From Numida meleagris (lineage: Eukaryota; Chordata; Aves; Galliformes; Numididae), in assembly GCF_002078875.1 (NCBI RefSeq), contig NC_034410.1, positions 103,922,915-103,986,914 on the forward strand: 64,000 nucleotides of DNA, written 5' to 3'. The notes under the pieces were generated by a model. That model saw nothing but the letters and a program-made list of their open reading frames with translations. It was not told where the DNA came from and made no database searches. Position numbers and translations under genes: made by a program. Below, one piece after another: positions 1 through 12,200 of this stretch (position 1 is its first letter; each line of letters begins with the position of its first letter).

Positions 1-651
1 TCTAATTTATCTAGCCTTTCCTTTATTCCTTCCAGTTCCTTCCGAGGATAAGTTTTTTCCTGAGGCGGACTACGGATAACAGTGTCGCTGGTATCCTTAC
101 ACATTAACAGGTCCTTTAAGGCCATCTGCAACAAAGCTGCACCACGTCTCTCGCCTTCTAATTGTCCCTCAAGGTTTACTATATGATTCCGCGGAGTTTT
201 CACCAATTCCTGCGTTACTTTAACTGATTCCTGCAATGCTTGTATAGTTTGGGTTTCTGCCGAATGCTTTTCATCTCGGAACTCCACGGCAGCTTTTAGA
301 GCAGCCCCAAGTACTGCACAAATAAACGATTTTCCCTTTCCGGCTCGGGTACGAGCCTCATTTTGTAGGACACTAATACGGTCCGAAACACTCTGCAAGT
401 TATACCAGTTCTTGTCGTGCCCAGTCCACCCCTGATAACGAGGGCCGAGCACCATGCTTTTCTAAGAGGTCAAATAAAACATCTTCGCTTTTCATAGTGT
501 CTATACTGTCACTCATCTCCCAGTATGCAGAAAGATCTACACGGAGGGTGGGGGTACACGTATTCAAAAGCTCAAGTAACTTTACCTCCCCAGGGAGGCG
601 CACACTTATCAAACAAATGCAAATGCTCAAATCTCTCCTCCTTTTAGACAA
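1..651 (-). pseudogene. Retroviral gag-like remnant, frameshifted and cut by window edge
   Basis: A reading frame starts at an ATG at 651 and runs leftward to a stop at 400. From about 419 a second frame, shifted by one base, stays open to the window edge. The shift falls in the CCC at 420-422 (plus strand), which looks like a one-base insertion. The second frame is rich in Lys, Glu, Gln and Leu, is probably helical or coiled-coil, and has no stop over about 139 codons, which argues for a formerly coding sequence. Position next to a tandem-repeat leader and an LTR suggests the start of gag in an endogenous retrovirus. No zinc knuckle or protease is visible, because the rest lies outside the window. 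The family (ERVL or another class) cannot be settled from this piece, and a different retroelement ORF is possible. Confidence 0.5.
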
Positions 652-930
652 AGAGGCTCAATCAACACCTTTTAAGTTTCAATATGCGGAGTGATCTTCT
701 TGGAGAGGCACACGCGTTTGAGTCAAACAATATCACTCCTAACTTCCCCAAGAGGTACACACATAAAATGGTTCAAACAACAAAAGTTTTAGAATGTGGA
801 GTGGTCTTCTTGGAGAGGTACACACGTTTAAGTAAATATATATCACTCCGTTCAACTCCAAGAGGCGCACACAGAAAAAGGTTACTTAAGTTTCAGTATA
901 TGGAGTGATCTTTCTGGAGAGGTGCTCACA
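586..930. repeat. Tandem repeat, units of about 105-110 bp
   Basis: The core GGAGTGATCTTCTTGGAGAG and close variants begins at 688, 798 and 902, giving spacings of 110 and 104 bases. A second shared core, CCAAGAGGYRCACAC, lies at about 749 and 859, with a more divergent copy near 590. Roughly two and a half to three units are clear. The block lies just upstream of the minus-strand gag-like ATG at 651 and overlaps its first codons, as expected for a duplicated leader segment of a retroelement. Confidence 0.75.
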
Positions 931-1363
931 TCTAGGTTCATTTAGGATTACTTGCTTCCAAGGCTGTACTCCTTTAGTGATCCATAACTGACCATTGTGA
1001 TTTGTGTTTACAATTTGGAGTACCTGATATCATCCACCACCCCTGCTATTCTGCATTGCTGCTTTTTTTTTCCTTCCCTTTATTCCTTTTTTTTCTTTTT
1101 TCTTTTTTTCCCTTAGGGTTATAGACAGTTCACGCCACACTGATATGTCATTCCTCTCCAGTAATTAACATGATGTTACACCAGGTAACTGCCCAAAGCT
1201 AAAACAAATGTAGACAATAGTCACCTTACCTCTACATGGTTGTTGTCACAGATGATACAAGCTAAAGAACTCAGGTAAACATAATCCCGTATCCTGACAT
1301 CTGTCAATGTTAGTAAAAGCCTGTAACAGTAAAGTACATTTACTGGGCTGTTAGAAAAAATAT
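931..1363. other. Possible retroelement leader, otherwise unassigned
   Basis: The sequence between the tandem repeats and the LTR start has no coding potential. It includes a T-rich tract at 1062-1112. I looked on both strands next to the LTR edge for a tRNA primer-binding site and saw none that I could support. Confidence 0.4.
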
Positions 1364-1878
1364 TGTCATGGTTTTATGATTTTCGGTTATTGGTATTCCA
1401 CATCATAACATCATGTAGTGAATGTACCTGGTTCTCGGAAGAGAAGGACTACTACATTCCCCAAGGTACTTTGCTCCTCTGTTACCATTTCCGGCCAGAG
1501 GGAAAAAATAAAAACTTGCAGATCATGAGACCTCATCCTTTTTTTCCTCCCGTCTCTCGTCCTGGCAGCAACTCGCTCTCCAGCCGTCTTATCGTCGGTA
1601 GTAGAGTAAGGTCTACCTCGATTTTGAGACATTCTCTCTCTTTGTATTGGATTTATCAGCTTAAATTGTAATTATATTGTATTATAGTGTGTTGTTTTGC
1701 ATTCCGATATCTTATTTAGTGAATTAGTTTGTTTCTCCTCAGATTGTTGCCACTGTTCTTTGCTCTCAGGGCCATCTCCTTACCCTTTTCCCCTTTTCCC
1801 TTTTCCCGGGGCGTGGGTCCGTGGGTCCCCCGTCCCATTCGTCATGGAACTGGGCTGAATGCCCCTAAACCGTTGATA
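1364..1878 (+). mobile_element. Endogenous retrovirus LTR (copy 1 of the TGTCATGG family)
   Basis: The start TGTCATGGTTTTATGATTTT, followed by a segment containing CACATCATAACATCATGTAG, recurs at 24789. The two copies also share the block around CAGAGGGAAA (near 1497 and 24970) and the end segment with GGGTCC and GGGCTGAA (about 1812-1860). The right end reads AACCGTTGATA, taken as a mutated terminal CA. An A/T-rich stretch near 1507 aligns with a TATAAAG in the second copy. That suggests plus orientation, opposite to the neighbouring gag-like frame. Orientation is the weak point, because TATA- and polyA-like motifs also occur on the minus strand. No target duplication is clear. Confidence 0.75.
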
Positions 1879-4800
1879 AATATTTAGTCTTATCCAGGAT
1901 TTTCCATTGCTTGTTCTTCTATATTTCAGTCTGAACTTACACTGTATGACTTTGAGAAAATTTAGTATAATTCTTGGGGGAGCTGGATCTCAAATATGAG
2001 AATTTGTATCCAAAGATTGTAATAGAATTAAAATACAGAGGAAAAGTGAAATGGAAATTGCACAAGAAAGTAAAGTATGATTGTGTCTGCTGTACAGTAA
2101 CAACACTTCTTTTGAGCTTGGCACACCTGAACAGAGAGGAGCATATGTAACTCTGGCTAGTCTCATGCAGATAACTTGGTGTTTGTCATTATTAAAATTC
2201 CACCACTCACAGACACATGATAAATTTTCTACTCTAATATCATTAACATGATAATTGTTCTTCCTCTGCATCATGGGTTTTGAATTCTTTGGCTATAAAT
2301 GTGCTCATGACCTAGTGCTGATTTCCTTGTGGGAAAATGTGCATAGTTTTGATATATTAAGGGATTTGTTATTCCATAAAGAAAATTAAAAAAAAAAAAA
2401 AAAAAAACAACCAAACAAGCAGAACTTCATGAAATTTACATGAAATCTTCCAGATTTAGGATTTGCAGTAAGGAAGAAGCCTACCTTTGAATCCAAAGGA
2501 TGTACATGTTTTTCACTCAGCTCTCCTCTTTTTTTCCACATCATGAAAACATAACCACCTTCTCTTCCCTCGCCAAAAGGAAGAAGCCAAAACAACAGCA
2601 AAAAAAATCACTTTATAAGAAACAAATATTTTTTTTTCAATTTCCTGATTTCCTGAATAATGTCAGAGGGCTAGATGCTTATTGCCAAAAATAATTTGAT
2701 GCAGGGCACCTTACAAGCTCCTAAAAATTCTACTTATGATGTAGGATGCAGAAGAGATAAAATGAATCAGACTGAAATTGGCTTCTGCTTCCTCGTTATT
2801 TCAGGGAACTAACTGGGCTGGCAAGAGTCCTCATTCTAGAGCCCCTCAGTGGTGGAGGTCATCAGGAGTGCGTACAAAAGGAAGACTCTTAGGTTTTTAT
2901 CCAGCATGCATAGGCATAAACCTAGCCTGGAAAAAACACACATATGCATGCATGTGTCAAGAAAGTCTTATACAGAAATTTAATTTGCTCAGCTTCCCAC
3001 AATGCTCCACACTGAAGCAATTCAATTCAAGCTCCTTAGGATTAAAAAGTCTTCCTAACATATTTTAAATGGGATGCCAGCAGTTTTCTGTCATTATTAC
3101 AAGTCCCTGAGGATTCTGTGATTGATTTTATTTTTATTAATGTGGTATGAAAACATGATTATATTTTTCCATTTTCCCATTTTTCTATATAAGTTTGTAC
3201 ATTATTGTAAAGTAATGCATACCTGATATAATGCAGGAGTCAACTTTACTTACCTCGTTATTGTGTACGCACATGATCACATGCATGAGCATATGTATAT
3301 GTATACTCACCCACTGACTTTTTACTTCAGGAATTGTTTTCAAACTGGGTTCCATTTTCTCTCCCCCTTCCCTGATAAAATTGAAACTTCAAATCTGACA
3401 CTGGTTTTTGTCTGCACTGGAGGCAACGATCCTTCTACAGAGCCTCACTTAATTCACCCGAGGGTAGCAGCCCTCCTGCGTGTCACTACTTACAACTTAA
3501 GATTTTCACCATGTAAATGATAGCATAATCAAGTACAAAGCTATATGAACTGCCTAGATTTTCTGACAGATAAAAGTTGTTCCCTTCCCATTCACTGTAC
3601 AAATACAAACACAGCGGCCTGTTTTCACATTAGCTTGCAGATTACATCTTTGTTTTATAAAACTGAAAGAAGATGAATTTCTTGTTCTGCTAAAAAAAAC
3701 AAGAAAACAAACAAAGAAAAGTAGGTGAGAGGCCTTCATTAAAGAGAGCTGCTACAATTAATTAATGATCAAAAAGGAGGTGTTGCCATCCAAGTTTTTA
3801 ACGTAATTTTCTTGTATATGAATACTCTGTAAGATCTTTCCTTTGTAAATCAGAAATTGAATGTGTAGTGGTGACATGCATCATCCTTTCAGACAATAAG
3901 CAGCATGTGGTTTCACAAGCTGGGGTCAGATCAGCTTGTAGTAACTAGATGTCAATTATTTTCCTAGGAAACAATGACTACTGGCAGCATTAAATTCCTA
4001 GGCTTTTGTAAGAACACAGTGCATTACCTTATAAAGATGGCAATAATATTGCCTATCACTACTGTAGTTAATGTCTGTCTAATGCAATGGAAACATACTT
4101 CTTTTCATCTGCTGCATGTCTAACCTTTTTTGTGTGATTGACGAGGCTGTGTAAGTGAAGGTGCCAGGATTACTGAATCATTCCTGATGAATGGTGATAT
4201 CAGCAATAGCAATTATTTTTGGCTTAGAATGCTGAATAGTGTTCAGCACAGAAAGGAAGTACATTAACGGATGTGGAACCACAAAACACAAATCAGACTC
4301 AAATAACCCTAAGATTTATTGGCATTTCTAAAACTTGTAAGTTGTGGAATTACTGATTATGGAGCAAGTCAAGTACAGAAAAGAAAATGTAGGTTAAGTT
4401 CCTGTTCCATTTTAAAGCCAGTTTCAAATAATTTTCTGTATCTATTTATTATCACTCAGTTCCAGGGATTAATCTAGCTGCCTAGCTATAATTTTTCAAA
4501 AGCTGATGCTTTTGAAGAAGCTAGAATGTTTCTATTTTATTCCTTAATTATTGCTATCATGAAAGATACCTTTACTTATTTTTATATACTGTCATCATAA
4601 TTCCAGTTAATGAATTTTCTGGTGAATAAAGTATTGGGAGAAGCAACTGCACTGGACCTCAAATAATTTATTTCAGTTTTAGTGTCAAATTAAAAATGAT
4701 TTAAATATTGAAAAAATGGTGGGAAGTAAACCACTAATTTCTATTATTCCTACTACGTTTAGAAAATTGTTAAATGTCAATAACACATCTTCCAGGACCC

Positions 4801-6430
4801 GTTTACGTGCTCAGACAGTAAAATCCTTACAGTACTGCCTGGCTCTTCCACATATGTGGAAGGGAATCACTCACCTCATCTGGGATAATGCAACAAATTG
4901 GAGGAAAAAATGGAAGAATGATGGAAAATCTAGCAGGCCAAGTTCAGTCTGCATACTTCTTCGTAACAGAAGAGAATCCAGCTAACAAATTCAAGACTGA
5001 GCCCTTCACATTGTTTTCAAAGAAAGTCTCAGAATAAGGACAACGAGCTTTCAAACCTGCTTTGGAAAATATAGTGATGAAATAGATGATAAAGATTTAT
5101 CAACTATTTATAAGTATTTTTTTTCATGCAGATCACAACATTCAGAACTCCAATAAGAAGGGATATTTTCTTTCTTCTCCTTCAAGGAGCACTGAAAAAT
5201 CTTGCAGGTACAACAATTTTCATTTACAAGTTGGCATTCCTTTACTCTGTTAATTCTAAAAATATCCTAGAAACAAGAAAAAATTGATTGTTCTTCTATT
5301 TGTAATATTTATGCATTCATATTTATTTTAATCTTGCGCTCTTTCCTGATCTCATTGCTAAAAATCCTTTATGAAAAGTACACATTTATTAAACTCCCTC
5401 AAATTCTGAGGTATGTTTTGTTTTTTTTCATGCATTGTAACAGGACAGTTTGCAGCTGATTGCCCAGATTCATAGCAAGCAATTTCCATACTATTTAAAA
5501 GGTAAAGAAAAGATGTGGAATTGTTCTAGATCTCCAAAGCACACACAAATTTCAGGAACACAACTGTTCATTAAAACCATTTACAGCTGCAAATAGGTAT
5601 TTAAGAACACAAGTAACAACTGAATCACCAGCTATTTATTTTTCACTCATAAATACATAGCCAGAAGAATAAAAATGTTTTCACTCAAATGCTTTGATAA
5701 ATGTTATACTACATCCCTAGTTATCCATTAAAATAGGGATTTTTTTTTTTTCCCCTAAGTATAAGCAAAAAAAAGTAGTAGTAGTAATAGCTCTTGAAGT
5801 TTGGAAGTGGTCATAAAAACTATTATAGGATAAAGTTCTGAACTGGCCAATGTGAAAAAGTAGATGACAAAAAGAACAGAATGCTTGTTCATGATCCTCT
5901 AAAGCTGAAGACCTTTATTTCACTTTGTGTTTTTCACAATTGCTTCCCACAAGATAATATGATTTCTCCTCTTATAAGCATATGACTTGTTAGTATAAAG
6001 AACTATAAATAAGCAATTGTCAGTCAGGAAGGGCTATCACTGACTGTTTGACAGTAGCTGATGAAAGTCCTCAAGCTAATAAGATATACAGTAATACTAA
6101 TCCAACTTTCAGCAGATTATGTCTTAGAAGCCTCTTAATTTATGAATGCTATCTTTATTTGAAATATTTAAATAGCCTTTCCTTCATTAATGTCTGTAAT
6201 TGCTTTCTGTATCTATTTACAACTGGAAATAAGCAACTTCTATGTGCTACAAGACTTCCATGACCTACCTACAAAGTAAAACAATTGTTTATTTTTGCTT
6301 TAAAACTCTATGTAATGGTTTATTTGCACTATTTTTCCACAATTCCCATGATTACATAGTTATTACAACTCCCTCATTTTTTTTTTATTCAAAATCAAAG
6401 TCTACCCTATAATTCTATTCTGAGTTGATG
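1879..6430. other. AT-rich non-coding DNA, nothing recognised
   Basis: I see no gene, RNA gene or dated repeat here. The open frames are short, have no family resemblance and occur on both strands. Low-complexity items are an A20 run at 2388-2407, a T run near 2629-2638 and a T12 at 5740-5751. A block at 3340-3480 is somewhat GC-richer but has no recognisable content. Confidence 0.6.
2388..2407. repeat. Poly(A) run
   Basis: Twenty consecutive A bases. It could be a retroposon tail, but I see no retrocopy body to its left and no flanking duplication, so a simple repeat is the safer reading. Confidence 0.85.
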
Positions 6431-6906
6431 CCCCCCCCCACCTAAATAGGATAAGAAAGAGAATCAGAAACAAAAAAAGAACTCAGGGGTTGAAATAAAA
6501 ATTACTTACAAAGATAGAAAAGAAAAATGGAAATAAAAAATCAGTTACAATGCATACAACAATCCTCAACACAGCTACTTTCAGACTACAAAGATTTACA
6601 GACTAGTATCTCCATTAACAACACAGTACCCCCACCACCACCAACTAACCAAAGCTCAGCTCATTCTTAAGGAGTAGCCCAATTCCTCACAACTTTATAG
6701 CTTTCTGCATTCTATCATATGGTATGGAATAACCCCTTGCCTAACTCAGGCCAGCTGTCCTGGCTTCACCCCATCCCCTGCCGCCTTACCATAAAGGTAG
6801 TGGCTCTTCCCTAGTTAGTGGTTGATCTACTAGGTGTGGTCTCATTGTTCAAGAATAACCAACATGCTGATATCTTATTAATCCCATTTCAGGTGAAACC
6901 AAGATG
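6431..6906 (+). mobile_element. Avian ERV LTR, 5' end missing (TGTGGTTTAA family)
   Basis: The sequence follows the same order of blocks as the fuller LTR at 45818-46324: a C-run then GAGAATCAG near 6460, the CAGGGGTTGA segment near 6485, ATGGTATGGAATA at 6719-6731, CAGCTGTCCTGGCTTCACC at 6752-6770, and a final segment ending near GTGAAACCAAGATG. The first part of the LTR (TGTGGTTTAA) is absent, so the left end is truncated or badly decayed. No target-site duplication is visible. The family resembles ERVL-type LTRs common in birds. Confidence 0.75.
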
Positions 6907-8302
6907 TATGGTTTTTACTCGTTGAAAGGTAGTTACTTTTTTAATGGTTTCTCTGAATTATGAGCTAAAGTACACTGGAAATCCATGAGGTTGTGTAATG
7001 ATATTATGTGCTTTACTTTCTATTATTTTCTGAATAATTCTGCACTTTGACCGCTGCATTATCAACACTGTTTACAAGTGCTATCAAATCTCTTTCCTGT
7101 GAAAATTAGGTAGCTTACAGCATGTCATCCAACATGTATGTTTAGGGATGTACATGACTTTGAATTTATCATTCTTCAGCATCACCTGCCACTTTATCAC
7201 TTAGTCTCTTGATGCTATTATATTCTCTGATTCTCTGCAGTTCTTTAGAGTCAGCTGCTTTTATTTTTATTATCCTCAGTAATTTAGAATCACTAGGAAA
7301 CTTTGCCATCTCACTAATTACCCCTTTCTACATTTTTTTTTTTTTCAATAAGGTGAATAGCAGGAAACCAGGCACAAATCGTGGTGGGGGTATGCCTGGA
7401 AAGTGGTAATTTATTTGCTACCTCTTTTCTTATGTCCTTTAATTGAATGTTGCTCTGCAAAAGCTTAAAAATCATTGCTGAGTGATCTTGCCTTAAGTTT
7501 TTCAGTATTAACAGATAATAAATTTTAAATACATAATAAAATCTGTATTGAGTGAAAATTGACTCATGATAGTAGTAATGTGACAACAGGGAATTCTTAG
7601 TATTTCTGCCTACCTAGAGACTTTTTAAGGGGGGCACAGTAAGTACAAAACTCTTTTTTTCTTATGCTATAGGCTTTGATGAGATACCATAGTCCTAAAT
7701 GACTTTGTCCTTGAGAACGTGTTAGCTAGGGAAACAAACTCTAGTCCTTCTTTTTTGTAATCTGGTACTGACCTATTTATACAAACAAAAAATTCCTGTT
7801 TGAAATTCAGAATGTAGAAGGATGATTGAATTAGTGTTCTGGATTTAGCCATGGCTATGAGGATTCTAAGATCAGAAGTAGCTTTAGTTCCCCCAACAAT
7901 AACAAGGTGTGGTTCTTGTTATAGAGTAGTCATAGTTAATTTTCTATATAGGACAAAGTAGTCTTACTCCTTCATGTTACATTCTGTTCATTACTTATTG
8001 CTTTCTCTGTATTTATCAGCATTCTAATTTGTGCTTCATAAGAAAGGTTCTCCTATTTTCCCCCAAAGGCATTTAATTGAAGTGAAGGTGACCAGCAGGT
8101 GGTTTGCATAAAATTTCATTAGCCTCTTAGATTGCTTTTGACACCTTTATGAAAGAATGCTTCATTACCATGCAAATGGTCATTGCCCCTGTTTCCAAGC
8201 TAATCGCCACATAACATACACATCACAATGTCGTATTGTCTAAGATTTATACAATTAATTCCAGAGTTATAACTATATGCTTAACAGCAGAATAGTAACT
8301 AA
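6907..8302. other. AT-rich non-coding DNA, nothing recognised
   Basis: No gene or repeat body is recognised. There is a T12 run near 7335. Open frames at 7314-7586 (minus) and 7667-7852 (minus) are short and unlike known proteins. Confidence 0.6.
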
Positions 8303-9275
8303 CATAGAATCATAGTGTTGACAGTGATGAACAAAGATCATCAAGTTCAGCTCTTTCCTCCACACAGGACCACCCAAAAATTCAAACTCTATGTCTGAGA
8401 GCATTGCCCAAATGCTCCTTGAACCCTGGCAACTTGGGGCCAAAATCACTACCCTGGGCAGCCTGTTCCATGTCCACTGCCTTCTGGTGAAGAACCTTTT
8501 CCTAACACCCAGCCTAACATGACCCTGGTGCAGCTCCATGCTGTTCTCTTGGGTCCTGCTGATGTCATCAGAGCGGAGATCAGCGCTGCCCCTGCTCTCC
8601 CTTTGTGAGGAGCTGTAGGCTGCCATGAGGCCTCCCCTCATTCTCCTCGCCCTCTTTTGCTCTGGGCTGAACAAACAAGCGGACCTCAGTTGCTTCTCAT
8701 ATGTCTTACCATCCAGACCCTTTTCCATCTTCATAGCTCTTCTTTGTTTGCCCTCTAATAGTTTTATGTCTTTCTTCTATTGTGGTACCCCAACCTGTAC
8801 AAAGTGGTTGAGGTGAGGCTGCAGAGTGGGACAATCCCTTCCCTCACCCACTGGCAGTGCTGGGCTTGTTGCACCCTAGGGTATGGTTGGTCCTTTAGGC
8901 TGCCAGGGCATGCCATTGACTGGGTTTCAACTTGCCATCAACCAGAACCCCCAGATCACTTTCCACAGGGCTGCTCTCTAGCCTCTTGTTTTCCAGGCTG
9001 TACATATATCCAGGATTTTCCCATCGCAGATGCAGAATCTGGCAATTTGTCTTGTTAAGCTTCATGCACTTGGTGATTGCCCAGCCTTCCAATTTATCAA
9101 GATCTCTCTGCAAGGCCTCTCTGTCCTCAAGGGAGTCAACATATCCTCCTAGTATAGTGTTGTCCAGTAACTGACTTGGTATACCTTTATGTCCTGGATC
9201 TAAATAATTATTGAATGTATTAAAGAGATCTGTTTCATAAAAGTCATAATACTGTGCCATTAAGGGGATCCAGTA
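8303..9275 (-). mobile_element. CR1 LINE, 3' part: end of ORF2 and 3' terminus
   Basis: This is a 5'-truncated CR1 non-LTR retrotransposon read on the minus strand. Translation from about 9260 leftward gives the C-terminal part of ORF2 reverse transcriptase, including LQRDLDKLEGWA, KCMKLNKTNCQILHL and ESDLGVLVDGKLKPSQ, with frame breaks around 8890. After those breaks the frame gives GLDGKTYEKQLRS and LFSPEQKRARRMRGGLMAAY, then RKRFFTRRQWTWNRLPR, all standard CR1 blocks in order. The plus-strand left end, CATAGAATCATAGTG at about 8304, is the complement of the CR1 terminal ATTCTATG-type repeat. The copy is dead through frameshifts, stops and truncation. Divergence is moderate, so it is not a recent insertion. 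Confidence 0.92.
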
Positions 9276-12200
9276 CTACTTATATAAGAAAAGAAACATG
9301 GAAAATGCATTTGTTTGATGCTGCTATCCTTTGAGATAAAACAAGATTATTTCTTTCCAGCTTTGAGATAACACTTAGACGACTCTAAGGTGAAACTCAG
9401 TACAAGAACTGCTATTAGCATTCATTTCCTTTGTCATCTCTAGTGAATATGAATAAATGAAGGGGGTTTTTTGCATATGCATTTGTAACCCACTAAAACT
9501 TGTAATTTTCAAGAAGTACTATTTTCAAAATTTTTCTAAATAAGCAAAAAAAATTTTTTCTCATTAATTTTGTTCTACTCATTTAAATATCAAAAGATAG
9601 TATTCTTTTTAAGTATCATTTCTAGCTTGTACTGTAAGCAAAAGTTGGTTACCATCCTGTAGATACTGGCACAGTGTGGCTACTTTCAGCACATTTGTGC
9701 AGTTTGCATCTTCTCATCTAGAATTCTAATATATTTATGGAAATGCTCAGAAATAACTTTCAAACACATGTTCTGACAATTACTCTGGAGCAATAAAAGT
9801 GATTCGCATAGGGAAATACTATACAAAAACAGAGGTTTTTTTTGTTTTTTTTTTTACACCAACTTCTTTTGGGGATTCTTTTTTAGGAAAAGATCATTTA
9901 GAAGGTTCTCAATCTTTAACCTTCTTTAGAAGAATAACATCTTATGTATTGAACTGAGAATTTGTGCTTGCTTTCACAAATATGGAATAATTAAAATATT
10001 ATATGAACTTCATAGAACTTTTCTTTAGAAAAGGGTCTAGTTTGGCATGTTCACAGCTATGTATATCCTATGCAATCTGAATGACAAGGTGCAAGCTAGA
10101 ACACTAACTAGTCCAGGCAATATTTGAAAAGCATGAACTTTCATACATCACCGACTTGGCTGGGTGGCCCAGAAGGGTTTGAAGTGAGAGCAGAAGACTA
10201 CTAGTGTGAAACTGATTGCAAAACTTGTGTTCACAACAGTGTGAACCATATTCACTTAGCTCGTTGACAATGTTGCAGTTGTAAGAGTGGTTGCTGGCAC
10301 TACTGCTGGTGAAGACAATTTCTGACTTCAACAAGCAGTGTCATCTTTTCTGATATTCATAACTTGTTATGATAAGAAATGAAATTATGTGGCTTCAAGG
10401 ACCATGTCTTATTCTGGCATATGACTTACTCAATTAGTGGCATAAATCTTACTGCAATTCACTGAAAAGAAGTCATTAAAACAGTACTGGGAAAAGATGT
10501 GCACCCCTGAATCATTCACCAGCTTAAAGAAAAATACTTAAAGACTCTTTAAATTGTTTTACTATTTGTTCTTTTGAGTTGTTTACTGCGATAATGAAGA
10601 TTTGTTAGCCAGCGTGTAATAAGTATAATTAATGTAAATCACAGGAATGTTGAAACAATCTGTTCTGCAGGAACTTCACAAATTGTTCATTTCCTTATTT
10701 CATGAATTACTTATCCTTTATTCATTTACTCATGAGGAATCATAACATTGGAATGACTGTGTTCAGGAAGGGAGAGCAGTTACAGAATTCCACAGTCTGC
10801 ATCATAAAGCTCCAGCTGCTGACCATCTCATTTTTTAAATTAATAAATAAAATCACTTAAAGCAGTTCTTCTGATCCAGTGGGTAATACAGAATAGGGAG
10901 AGAGAAGTGATTTTTCTTGTAAACTAATCTCATGCCATTTTGAACTTCTGTACATCATCACTGAGACTTTAAACTGCATACAAAGATAAATGGACAATCA
11001 CTGCCAATCTCTGAACATCTATTTTTCATTTTAGCATCTTTGCATTCTGAAGAATCCTAAGGTGTAGTGCTTGATGTTTTTTAGTAGAATACATTTTTTG
11101 GCATATTTCTATTACTTTGGTGTTCTACTGTCACATTGTGTTACGTGTAATAATATAACATACAAATTATATGGTAAAGTGTGTTAACCGTGTGGTATAA
11201 TTTGTACAGTGCAGTCATATATTGCATAGAAAATAAAACCATTTTTAATGGTGCACCTGTTACTCAAACTAACTGCAGAAGATAGAAAGCTCAATGAGGC
11301 ACTTGTATAACAACTCAAATGTCATCCAGAATTCTGAAGTCATACTTCTGTTGAAAGTCCTTGTAGATCCTGACGGTAACTATTATATTAATGACAGCCA
11401 TGTTGTTCCTTCCCAAACTGCTTCTTCCCTTAGTCTTGCCTTAGTTGACCTTCAGGAAACCTGTCCACATTGGACAACATATCTTAAGTATCTCTTGAAC
11501 GTCTTTGTCCAAATCAAACACAACATACAACTCCACTCCAACATTTTCTGACTGGAAAAACTTCCAGTGACATCTTTTATTGTTTTGATATTTTTTATCT
11601 GTTTTGGCAGTTTTTAAAGGTAAAAATTTAGTTGGTCTAGATAGGTTATCGATCCAGCTCCTGGAATCAGTCAGTCAGGACAAACATGTAAGTATAAATA
11701 CAAGGTTACATTTTTGTATCTCCCTACTATTTACCTAAACCCTCTGTTTTCACAAATATTTATGCCAACAAAATCATTAGTTATTGCAGCAGCAGAGACA
11801 GAACACAAATGAGGCTAATGTGCAGGCACAGTGATTGATTTCCAGATGTAAATGAGTATTTGCAGATTTTTTTTGAGAACAGTAATCAATCAATTCCACC
11901 TAAACTGTAAGAACAATGTGAATAATGCTTATATACCTTATTTATAGTGTTGTCCTGACTTCTCTGCAGAAGCATCGTGAGTTATTGATGATTTAGAGCA
12001 TTATTTTTCTCTGAATTCCTCTCTTCAGGAAGACCCTGAGGGCTACGTTATTACCAACACCGGGAATGTGAAAATTAAATGATTCACAAGTGTTTAACTG
12101 ATCTGGAAAAACACAAGGTCCTATCTCTCTTCAGAACCAGCATAAAGAATCTCTGGAAAGTGTCTGAGGGGAGAAATCCTCAGTACTGCTCTACATCAGA

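Noticed and set aside
1363..1671. 102-codon open frame on plus and a 73-codon frame on minus (1411-1632)
   Set aside because: Both lie wholly inside the LTR repeated at 24789 and are chance frames in non-coding LTR sequence.
2388..2407. Possible poly(A) tail of a processed pseudogene
   Set aside because: No gene-like sequence precedes it and no flanking duplication is visible.
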